Below the pieces are notes generated by a model. It was not told the DNA's origin. It did not search any database and saw nothing but the letters and a program-made list of their open reading frames with translations. A stretch of DNA of 64,000 bases from the NCBI RefSeq assembly GCF_000369505.1, contig NZ_KB850054.1, positions 124,001 through 188,000 on the forward strand, given 5' to 3'. Every line of letters starts with the position of its first letter. The first letter of the stretch is position 1. The position numbers were made by a program, and so were the translations under genes. This document shows positions 55,216 through 64,000 of the stretch, one piece after another. Source of the DNA: Acinetobacter sp. NIPH 298. GTDB taxonomy: Bacteria; Pseudomonadota; Gammaproteobacteria; Pseudomonadales; Moraxellaceae.

Positions 55216-56004
55216 TTAGACCTTTGGTTCAGGGTGAATGTGAGGGCGTGGGTCATGTGTACATGGTTCGACATGATCGCTATGTGCACAATCATCATGA
55301 TGGTGTTGATAGAACATGCGTTGCGTCCCAAAAATAGCTTGGTATTCAGGATGTTGTTGAATGCTTTCAGGCAAACCGCTACAGCAAATATGTTTATTCA
55401 GACACACAACACGATGTGTCCCTTGCATGACCCATTGTAAGTCATGTGAAACCATCAGTACGGCACAACCATATCGCTCGGGCAAGCTGCGGACATATTC
55501 ATATAGCTCTGCTTCAGATTGGATGTCTAAGCCTTGCATCGGTTCATCCAGCACCAAAATATCAGGTTGGCGCAATAAAGCACGCGCCAGTAACACGCGT
55601 TGACGTTCACCCCCAGAGAGTTGTTGTACTTTTGAGTGTTGTAATTGAAGAATGCCTGTATCCGCCATGATTTCTTGGCGTAAACTTGCTGCACAAATTT
55701 CTAAATCGAGTAAGTCCTGCACACGTAACGGTAGACTGGCAGATGGATTGAACTTCTGTGGAACATAGGCCATCTTAAGTTTTTTAGCAAAGTGAACTTT
55801 GCCTTGATTGGGCGACATGATGCCCAGTAATACTTTGATGAGTGTTGACTTGCCAGCGCCATTCGGGCCAATCAGCGTCACAATTTCTTTTGCTTGTAGT
55901 GCAAAATCAACATTTCTCAAAATAACGCGCTCATCACGTTGGACAGAGATATTTTCCAACTGAATCAGGGGAGAGCTTACTGCGATTTGCTGCACTGATG
56001 ACAT
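55216..56004 (-). CDS. znuC: zinc ABC transporter ATPase with His-rich tail
   Basis: A 262-residue ABC ATPase powering zinc import. Walker A is GPNGAGKST, the signature is LSGGERQRV, Walker B is ILVLDEP, and the switch His is in VSHDLQ. The C-terminus has a His-rich tail (HHHDDCAHSDHVEPCTHD) likely to bind zinc, and similar tails occur in other ZnuC proteins. Its start overlaps the end of zur by 28 bases. Confidence 0.94.
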   Translation of the reverse strand: MSSVQQIAVSSPLIQLENISVQRDERVILRNVDFALQAKEIVTLIGPNGAGKSTLIKVLLGIMSPNQGKVHFAKKLKMAYVPQKFNPSASLPLRVQDLLDLEICAASLRQEIMADTGILQLQHSKVQQLSGGERQRVLLARALLRQPDILVLDEPMQGLDIQSEAELYEYVRSLPERYGCAVLMVSHDLQWVMQGTHRVVCLNKHICCSGLPESIQQHPEYQAIFGTQRMFYQHHHDDCAHSDHVEPCTHDPRPHIHPEPKV

Positions 56005-56474
56005 TTTCCAGAAATTTCAATGATGCTGTGTTGAGCAGAAAACTGATCGGAGGTTGCAAGTTGATCAAGTTGCTGAAGCAGCCCTTGTGCGGAAGCCTCT
56101 TTGACAGAGCGGCATTCAGTACAAATTAAAAACGCAGCTTGATGTCCTTCACGTGGGTGACAACACGGAATATAAGCATTAATAGACGTTAAACGATGGA
56201 TCAGTCCCTTTTCTAATAAGAAATCCAATGTTCTGTATACCGTCGGCGGCGCAGCAGGGCGGTCTGCTTGGCCTTTAATTTTTGCCAATAAGTCATAAGC
56301 ACCCATGGGCGCAGATGCATTTAATATCAGTTCAAGGACTTCTTTACGTAGAGGAGTCAGTCGAGCGCCAGTTGCAGCACATAAAAGTTCTGCTTCTGCG
56401 AGTCGAGCTTTAATATCATGATGACCATGAACACCGTGTAAAGCGTTGTCATGTTCATGTGAGCAAGAACTCAT
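55977..56474 (-). CDS. zur: zinc uptake regulator Zur
   Basis: A 165-residue Fur-family repressor. The DNA-binding domain covers about residues 35-100 (TPLRKEVLELIL, APPTVYRTLDFLLEKGLI). Metal ligands are visible in HPREGHQAAF and in the structural-zinc pairs CTEC and CHQC. The N-terminus is extended with His-rich sequence (SCSHEHDNALHGVHGHHD). First gene of the leftward operon. It is expected to bind the palindrome at 56691-56705. Confidence 0.92.
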   Translation of the reverse strand: MSSCSHEHDNALHGVHGHHDIKARLAEAELLCAATGARLTPLRKEVLELILNASAPMGAYDLLAKIKGQADRPAAPPTVYRTLDFLLEKGLIHRLTSINAYIPCCHPREGHQAAFLICTECRSVKEASAQGLLQQLDQLATSDQFSAQHSIIEISGKCHQCSKSQ

Positions 56475-56690
56475 AAATGGACCTCATTGTTTGCCTTGAA
56501 TCGGTTGATCTATCACGGATAACTTTAACTAACCAAATACCTTGTGCTGTAGATGAGCGCGCTAAGTATCTGTGAAATGTCAACGGACCGTATATCATAA
56601 CATGCAATTCATTTGGAACTAACTATATAAGTCATCCAAGCAAGGAATGACGTTAAGAAGATAAAATAGACATAGGTATTTTTTAACTTT

Positions 56691-56705
56691 TGTTATATTA
56701 TAACA
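56691..56705. promoter_or_regulatory. Zur box upstream of znuA
   Basis: TGTTATATTATAACA is a perfect 15-base palindrome 27 bases before the znuA ATG. A weaker, partly matching site lies at 56588-56602 toward zur. The gap of about 260 bases holds both divergent promoters. Confidence 0.85.
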
Positions 56706-56732
56706 TGCTTTGCTAAGTTGAGTAGTGTTGTG

Positions 56733-57572
56733 ATGTTGCGCCTTTTTCTATTTGTCTCGTTTTCAATGTTAAGCACATGGGGCTGGACACAAAGTTTGGT
56801 CGTGTCAACACATCCAATTTATTTGATTGCAAAAGAAGTCACCAATGGGATAGAAACCCCAGTACTTTTACTGAGTGATCAAACGGGGCATGATGTGCAA
56901 CTCACACCAGCACATCGTAAAGCAATCCAAGATGCTTCTTTGGTGGTGTGGCTTGGAAAAGCACACGAAGCCCCATTAGAGAGATTGCTACATCAAAATC
57001 GTAAAGCCGTTGCGTTATTGGATATGGGGATCTTAACGATATTACCGCAACGTAATTTACGTGGCGCATCACTAGAAAATACCATTGACAGTCATGTTTG
57101 GTTAGAACCAAATAATGCAGTACGTATTGCTTTTTTTATCGCGACATTACGTTCACAGCAGTACCCAGAAAATAAAGCCAAATACTTAGCCAATGCTAGA
57201 GATTTCGCACAACAGATGCGACAAGCAGCTCAACAGTATGAGGGAAGCAATAAAGCGAAACCTTATTGGTCATACCATGATGCTTATCAATACTTGGAAC
57301 GCGCATTGAATTTAAAGTTTGCTGGTGCACTTACCAATGACCCACATATTGCGCCTACAGCTGCACAAATTAAATACTTAAAAGACAGTCGACCTAAGAC
57401 ACAAATGTGTTTATTGGCTGAAATTTCAGCCAGCAGTAGCCAGTATCGAAGACTGAATCCTGTCATTTTTGAGACTGTGGATGAAAGTATGAATGGTGAG
57501 GACAATTTTATCTCCGCTTGGAAGAAATTGGCTACAAAAACTGATAAATGTGTATTAAGTGCCCAAAATTAA
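56733..57572 (+). CDS. znuA: zinc-binding periplasmic protein of the Znu transporter
   Basis: A 279-residue metal-binding solute receptor with a signal peptide (LFLFVSFSMLSTWGWT). Zinc-ligand histidines are visible in STHPIY, GHDVQLTPAHRKA, DSHVWLEP and SYHDAYQ. The usual long His-rich loop of ZnuA is missing. It hands zinc to ZnuB/ZnuC. The ATG at 56733 lies five codons after a TTG that opens the same frame. Confidence 0.9.
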   Translation: MLRLFLFVSFSMLSTWGWTQSLVVSTHPIYLIAKEVTNGIETPVLLLSDQTGHDVQLTPAHRKAIQDASLVVWLGKAHEAPLERLLHQNRKAVALLDMGILTILPQRNLRGASLENTIDSHVWLEPNNAVRIAFFIATLRSQQYPENKAKYLANARDFAQQMRQAAQQYEGSNKAKPYWSYHDAYQYLERALNLKFAGALTNDPHIAPTAAQIKYLKDSRPKTQMCLLAEISASSSQYRRLNPVIFETVDESMNGEDNFISAWKKLATKTDKCVLSAQN

Positions 57573-57649
57573 TCAGAAAATTAAAAAAGCGTTGACTCTA
57601 TCGTCAGAAAATAGGGTAACGAAAAAAGCAGACTTAGGTCGAGAAAAGA

Positions 57650-57678
57650 TTGCATGTTCAGGGGTGTAACTCTATAAT
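57650..57678 (+). promoter_or_regulatory. main promoter of the atp operon
   Basis: TTGCAT (57650-57655) and a consensus TATAAT (57673-57678) with a 17-base spacer, 65 bases before the atpI start. Confidence 0.75.
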
Positions 57679-57742
57679 GCCTGCGATTCGAAACGATCCG
57701 TATTAAAACTTGTCAAGCAGTTATGTTGTGAGTGGATAAAAA

Positions 57743-58141
57743 ATGAGCCGGACTAGTCGATTGATTGACCGACGATTGGCAAAAGCTTTGGTCTTCTTAC
57801 AAGCATGTATGATTCCAATTGCAGCTTTGCTGGCATGGATGATGAAAGATATAACTGCTGCGATGAGTGCTGCGCTTGGGGCTTCGGTTTGTTGGTTAGC
57901 ACACTGTTATTTTGCTTGGCAGTCGTTTAGAACGGCGGGCGCAAGAGCATCAAAACAAGTCATGCTCAACATGTATCGAGGAATACTCGGCAAGTTTGCA
58001 ATTGTGATCGTGGGTTTTATTTTAATTTTAAGCAATGTTGAACCACTATCACCGGTTGCATTGTTTGGTGGATTTATCCTTGTTCAAGCGATGTCGTGGG
58101 TCGCACCATTTTGGGTGACACGTCTGCAAAAACAAGTGTAA
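57743..58141 (+). CDS. atpI: ATP synthase subunit I (assembly factor)
   Basis: A 132-residue protein with four membrane segments (ALVFLQACMIPIAALLAW; AAMSAALGASVCWLAHCYFA; GKFAIVIVGFILIL; ALFGGFILVQAMSWVAPFW). AtpI helps assemble the c-ring. It opens the atp operon after the predicted promoter and is followed about 100 bases later by atpB. Confidence 0.88.
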   Translation: MSRTSRLIDRRLAKALVFLQACMIPIAALLAWMMKDITAAMSAALGASVCWLAHCYFAWQSFRTAGARASKQVMLNMYRGILGKFAIVIVGFILILSNVEPLSPVALFGGFILVQAMSWVAPFWVTRLQKQV

Positions 58142-58237
58142 GACACTTTTTTGAGATTTTTGGAGGGTAGCGTGAGATATTCGCAGTTCGCAATATTCAT
58201 TGCCCTTCTTTTAATGATTGACATTGACCAGGTGTGA

Positions 58238-59116
<879 letters not shown>

Positions 59117-59165
59117 TGGTATTGCCTGATCATCAGTTGATGGTTGGGCTTAAATTTTAGTTTAA

Positions 59166-59444
<279 letters not shown>

Positions 59445-59483
59445 TAGCTTAATTCCTAAATCCACATATTGAGGAATAGCGAA

Positions 59484-59954
59484 ATGAATATCAACCTCAC
59501 ATTGATTGGCCAAGCGATTGCATTTGCGGTATTTGTCGCATTCTGTATGAAGTTTGTTTGGCCACCATTAATCAATGCAATTAGTGAGCGTCAGCGTAAA
59601 ATTGCTGATGGCTTAAATGCTGCTGAAAAAGCGAAAGCTGACCTTGCTGATGCACAATCACAAGTGAAGCAAGAGATCGACGCAGCAAAAGCACAAGCGG
59701 CTCAATTGATTGAACAAGCGAACCGTCGTGCAGCGCAATTGATCGAAGAAGCGCGTACCCAAGCTGCGGCTGAAGGTGAACGTATTCGTCAACAGGCGAA
59801 AGAAACTGTTGATCAAGACATCAATGCTGCTCGCGAAGAATTACGTCAACAAGTTGCTGCCTTGGCAGTTGATGGTGCAGAGAAAATTCTGAACCAACAA
59901 GTTGACGCAGAAGCTCATAATGCCATGCTGACTCAGCTGGCTGCTAAACTTTAA
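59484..59954 (+). CDS. atpF: ATP synthase Fo subunit b
   Basis: A 156-residue stator subunit. An N-terminal membrane helix ([20 protein letters not shown]) is followed by a long Ala/Gln/Glu-rich coiled coil that dimerises. The ATG at 59484 is preferred over a TTG at 59469 and is preceded by GAGGAATAGCGAA. The same leader sequence recurs before atpA. Confidence 0.96.
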   Translation: MNINLTLIGQAIAFAVFVAFCMKFVWPPLINAISERQRKIADGLNAAEKAKADLADAQSQVKQEIDAAKAQAAQLIEQANRRAAQLIEEARTQAAAEGERIRQQAKETVDQDINAAREELRQQVAALAVDGAEKILNQQVDAEAHNAMLTQLAAKL

Positions 59955-59965
59955 GCGAGGGAAAT

Positions 59966-60502
59966 ATGGCTGAATTCTTGACGTTGGCACGCCCATACGC
60001 TAAGGCAGCATTTGCTTATGCATCTGAGCACAATGCAACTGACTCTTGGTCAAATGCGTTACAAGTGCTCAGTGCTGCGGTGCAAGATGAGGCATTTTCC
60101 GCTTATTTAAATCGTCCTGAGCTGACTCCTGCGGAGCAAGTAGGTCTTTTTGCTAAGATTCTAGGTGAAGATCAAACTCAATCGGTGTCGAACTTTTTGA
60201 CACTGCTTGCAGATAATGATCGTTTAATATTGTTACCTGAAATCGCAGCAGAATATGAATTACTTAAATCGCAGAACAACAACACATTGGAAGTAGAGAT
60301 TCAATCTGCTTTCCCAATGGATGCGAAACAAGAGCATATTTTAGCTCATGCGTTAGAAAAACGTTTTAACAGAACAGTACATGTTACTGTGAACGTTGAT
60401 CCAACGCTCATCGCAGGTGTTGTGATTCGTGCAGGCGACCAAGTGATAGATGACTCTGCGCTTAACAAGCTTGAAAAAATGCGGACTCGTCTTCTTGCCT
60501 AA
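59966..60502 (+). CDS. atpH: ATP synthase F1 subunit delta
   Basis: A 178-residue stator subunit linking the b-dimer to the top of F1. It begins [19 protein letters not shown], the OSCP/delta signature. The C-terminal [19 protein letters not shown] completes the family pattern. It starts 11 bases after atpF with GAGGGAAAT upstream. Confidence 0.96.
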   Translation: MAEFLTLARPYAKAAFAYASEHNATDSWSNALQVLSAAVQDEAFSAYLNRPELTPAEQVGLFAKILGEDQTQSVSNFLTLLADNDRLILLPEIAAEYELLKSQNNNTLEVEIQSAFPMDAKQEHILAHALEKRFNRTVHVTVNVDPTLIAGVVIRAGDQVIDDSALNKLEKMRTRLLA

Positions 60503-60544
60503 CAGCAAAAAGACTGAACTTAAAAAAGATTGAGGAATAGCGCA

Positions 60545-62089
60545 ATGCAACAACTGAATCCATCCGAGATCAGTGCGCTCATTAAACAGCGTATCAGCGA
60601 TCTGGACACCAGCGCGACCGCTAAGAATGAAGGTACCATCGTCATGGTATCTGACGGTATCGTGCGTATTCACGGTCTTGCAGATGCAATGTACGGTGAA
60701 ATGATCGAATTCGACGGCGGCTTATTTGGTATGGCACTGAATCTAGAACAGGATTCAGTGGGTGCCGTTGTTTTAGGTAACTACCTAAGCCTTCAAGAAG
60801 GTCAAAAAGCTCGTTGTACAGGTCGTGTATTAGAAGTTCCGGTTGGTCCTGAACTTCTTGGCCGTGTCGTAGACGCTTTGGGTAACCCAATTGATGGTAA
60901 AGGCCCGATTGATGCAAAATTGACTGATGCTGTTGAAAAAGTAGCACCAGGTGTAATTTGGCGTCAGTCTGTCGACGAACCTGTTCAAACTGGTTATAAA
61001 TCAGTTGACACCATGATTCCTGTGGGTCGTGGTCAGCGTGAGTTGATTATTGGTGACCGTCAAACTGGTAAAACAGCAATGGCGATCGATGCGATCATCG
61101 CTCAGAAAAGCTCTGGCATTAAATGTGTTTACGTTGCGATTGGTCAAAAACAATCAACAATTGCAAACGTAGTACGTAAGCTAGAAGAAACTGGCGCTAT
61201 GGCGTATACAACTGTTGTCGCAGCTGCGGCCGCTGATCCTGCAGCAATGCAGTATTTGGCTCCGTATTCTGGTTGTACAATGGGTGAATACTTCCGTGAT
61301 CGCGGTGAAGATGCGTTAATTATTTATGATGATTTGTCTAAGCAAGCAGTTGCTTATCGTCAAATCTCATTATTGTTACGTCGTCCACCAGGTCGTGAAG
61401 CATATCCAGGTGACGTATTCTATCTTCACTCTCGTCTTCTTGAACGTGCTTCGCGCGTTTCTGCTGACTATGTTGAGAAATTCACGAACGGTGAAGTTAA
61501 AGGCAAAACTGGTTCTTTAACTGCATTACCGATCATTGAAACTCAAGCGGGTGACGTATCTGCATTCGTACCAACCAACGTAATTTCGATTACTGACGGT
61601 CAGATCTTCTTAGAAACATCATTATTCAACGCGGGTATTCGTCCTGCTGTGAACGCGGGTATCTCTGTATCGCGTGTTGGTGGTTCTGCTCAAACGAAGA
61701 TCATCAAAAAATTGTCTGGTGGTATCCGTACTGCTTTAGCGCAATACCGTGAATTGGCTGCGTTTGCTCAGTTTGCTTCTGATCTTGATGAAGCAACACG
61801 TAAACAACTTGAGCATGGTCAACGTGTAACTGAGTTAATGAAGCAGAAACAATATGCGCCTTACTCAATTGCTGACCAAGCTGTTTCTGTTTATGCATCT
61901 AACGAAGGCTACATGTCTGACGTTGAAGTGAAGAAAATCGTAGACTTTGATGCTGCGTTAATCTCTTACTTCCGCTCTGAAAAAGCTGCGTTAATGCAAC
62001 AGATCGATGAAACTGGTGATTATAACAAAGACATCGAAGCGGCAATCAAAGCAGGTATTGAGAGCTTCAAAGCGACTCAAACTTACTAA
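60545..62089 (+). CDS. atpA: ATP synthase F1 subunit alpha
   Basis: A 514-residue regulatory/structural nucleotide-binding subunit. The P-loop is GDRQTGKT, and the Arg finger segment is [17 protein letters not shown]. Full family length. The ATG at 60545 begins [17 protein letters not shown] and has GAGGAATAGCGCA upstream. A TTG five codons earlier is rejected. Confidence 0.98.
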   Translation: MQQLNPSEISALIKQRISDLDTSATAKNEGTIVMVSDGIVRIHGLADAMYGEMIEFDGGLFGMALNLEQDSVGAVVLGNYLSLQEGQKARCTGRVLEVPVGPELLGRVVDALGNPIDGKGPIDAKLTDAVEKVAPGVIWRQSVDEPVQTGYKSVDTMIPVGRGQRELIIGDRQTGKTAMAIDAIIAQKSSGIKCVYVAIGQKQSTIANVVRKLEETGAMAYTTVVAAAAADPAAMQYLAPYSGCTMGEYFRDRGEDALIIYDDLSKQAVAYRQISLLLRRPPGREAYPGDVFYLHSRLLERASRVSADYVEKFTNGEVKGKTGSLTALPIIETQAGDVSAFVPTNVISITDGQIFLETSLFNAGIRPAVNAGISVSRVGGSAQTKIIKKLSGGIRTALAQYRELAAFAQFASDLDEATRKQLEHGQRVTELMKQKQYAPYSIADQAVSVYASNEGYMSDVEVKKIVDFDAALISYFRSEKAALMQQIDETGDYNKDIEAAIKAGIESFKATQTY

Positions 62090-62166
62090 GTTAAGCTTTA
62101 GTTAAGTTTGGTTCACGGATCAACCTTCGGAAGCTCGTAAGAGCTTTCGACTACTAGGTTAAGCGT

Positions 62167-63036
62167 ATGGCAAATTTAAAAGAAATTCGCGCCAAAGTTG
62201 CTAGTATCAAGAGCACGCAAAAGATTACTCGCGCGATGCAAATGGTAGCTGCTTCTAAAATGCGTCGTGCGCAAGAGCGCATGGCACAGGGCCGTCCGTA
62301 TGCCGATAATATGCGCCGTGTAATTGCTCACTTGGTACAAGCAAACCCTGAATATAAACACCGTTATATGGTTGAACGTCCTGTAAAGCGCGTTGGCTAT
62401 ATCGTGGTGTCTTCAGATCGTGGCTTGGCGGGTGGCTTGAACATTAACTTGTTCAAGAAAGTTGTGCAGCATGTCAAAGCACAACAACAGCAGTCAATTG
62501 AAGTTGAATTTGCTTTGATTGGTCAAAAAGCGGTTTCGTTTTTTAAGAATTACGGCGGTAAAGTGCTTGGTGCGACCACCCAACTTGGTGATACACCGAG
62601 TTTGGAACAGTTAACTGGCTCAGTGCAGGTTATGCTTGATGCATTTGATAAAGGCGAATTAGATCGTATCTATCTCGTTTCAAATGGCTTCATCAATGCC
62701 ATGACTCAACAGCCTAAAGTAGATCAACTTGTTCCTTTAGCATCAGCAGAAGAAAGCGATGACCTCAACCGTACTTATGGTTGGGATTATATCTACGAAC
62801 CAGAAGCAGAAGTATTGTTAAATGGTTTGTTGGTTCGCTATATCGAGTCTATGGTTTATCAAGGTGTGATTGAAAACGTCGCATGTGAGCAATCTGCACG
62901 TATGGTCGCAATGAAAGCAGCGACCGACAACGCAGGTCAGTTGATTAAAGACCTACAACTCATTTACAACAAGCTGCGTCAAGCCGCGATTACTCAGGAA
63001 ATTTCCGAGATCGTTGGCGGTGCCGCTGCCGTTTAA
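62167..63036 (+). CDS. atpG: ATP synthase F1 subunit gamma
   Basis: A 289-residue rotor subunit. It begins [20 protein letters not shown] and ends with the conserved C-terminal helix ([20 protein letters not shown], then [18 protein letters not shown]). These two helices form the central coiled coil inside the alpha/beta hexamer. The start is 77 bases after atpA. Confidence 0.97.
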   Translation: MANLKEIRAKVASIKSTQKITRAMQMVAASKMRRAQERMAQGRPYADNMRRVIAHLVQANPEYKHRYMVERPVKRVGYIVVSSDRGLAGGLNINLFKKVVQHVKAQQQQSIEVEFALIGQKAVSFFKNYGGKVLGATTQLGDTPSLEQLTGSVQVMLDAFDKGELDRIYLVSNGFINAMTQQPKVDQLVPLASAEESDDLNRTYGWDYIYEPEAEVLLNGLLVRYIESMVYQGVIENVACEQSARMVAMKAATDNAGQLIKDLQLIYNKLRQAAITQEISEIVGGAAAV

Positions 63037-63051
63037 CATTATTAAGTTTGA

Positions 63052-64000
<949 letters not shown>

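Overview
The window looks like a piece of an Acinetobacter chromosome. Support comes from the moderate-to-low GC, the gene order (phosphomannomutase of the capsule-locus end, tyrB, then a GntR-prpB-prpC-acnD methylcitrate cluster), the MesX/MesD methionine synthase pair, the zur-znuCB/znuA locus, and an atpIBEFHAGD operon. Nearly all genes are chromosomal housekeeping or catabolic genes. A parS-like centromere site (14530-14545) suggests the origin-proximal part of the chromosome.

Layout. 1-2189: end of a sugar-nucleotide locus (phosphomannomutase, cut by the window edge) and an aromatic aminotransferase, both leftward. 2340-8158: propionate catabolism by the 2-methylcitrate cycle, under a GntR regulator with three copies of one palindromic operator. 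8234-9837: an AT-rich two-gene insert, a nucleotidyltransferase-like protein translationally coupled to a DUF262 (GmrSD/ParB-like) protein. This is the best candidate for an undescribed, possibly defence-related system. 9956-16308: small housekeeping and hypothetical genes (zinc ribbon, DUF4126, a nitrilase-fold protein lacking its catalytic Cys, an EamA transporter, a DapB-like protein, RluA, GNAT, RraB). 16360-19678: a TonB-dependent receptor and a DUF1624 membrane protein diverging from a Zur-like box. 19758-24744: D-alanine catabolism (dadR, dadA, dadX, ridA, cycA). 24818-34483: valine/isobutyrate catabolism (LysR regulator, mmsA, mmsB, acyl-CoA synthetase, acyl-CoA dehydrogenase, enoyl-CoA hydratase, 3-hydroxyisobutyryl-CoA hydrolase, MHS-type transporter).

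34501-35363: a tandem pair of tRNA-Gly(GCC) genes. A copy of the tRNA 3' end plus terminator lies about 0.6 kb away on the far side of a lone GNAT gene, which is the structure left by integration at a tRNA gene. 35553-41494: BolA, SirB-like, orphan ParA, a lipoprotein, LysE, DedA, DoxX, a YgiW-type OB-fold protein and DUF445. 41942-43510: guaA. 43720-44636: an Mrr-type restriction endonuclease broken by a one-base frameshift. 44914-47623: mesX, mesD and a flavin reductase (folate-independent methionine synthesis). 47779-53608: pirin, OsmC, GST, SPOR protein, argS and Dyp peroxidase. 53770-57572: a LysE exporter, then the zinc uptake locus (znuB, znuC, zur leftward; znuA rightward from a perfect Zur palindrome). 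57743-64000: F1Fo ATP synthase genes, with atpD cut by the window end.

The genes mostly form self-contained pathway blocks, each beside its own regulator (GntR for prp, Lrp-type for dad, LysR for mms, Zur for znu). Three short AT-rich insertions (8234-9837, about 34572-35131, 43720-44636) are the accessory content.
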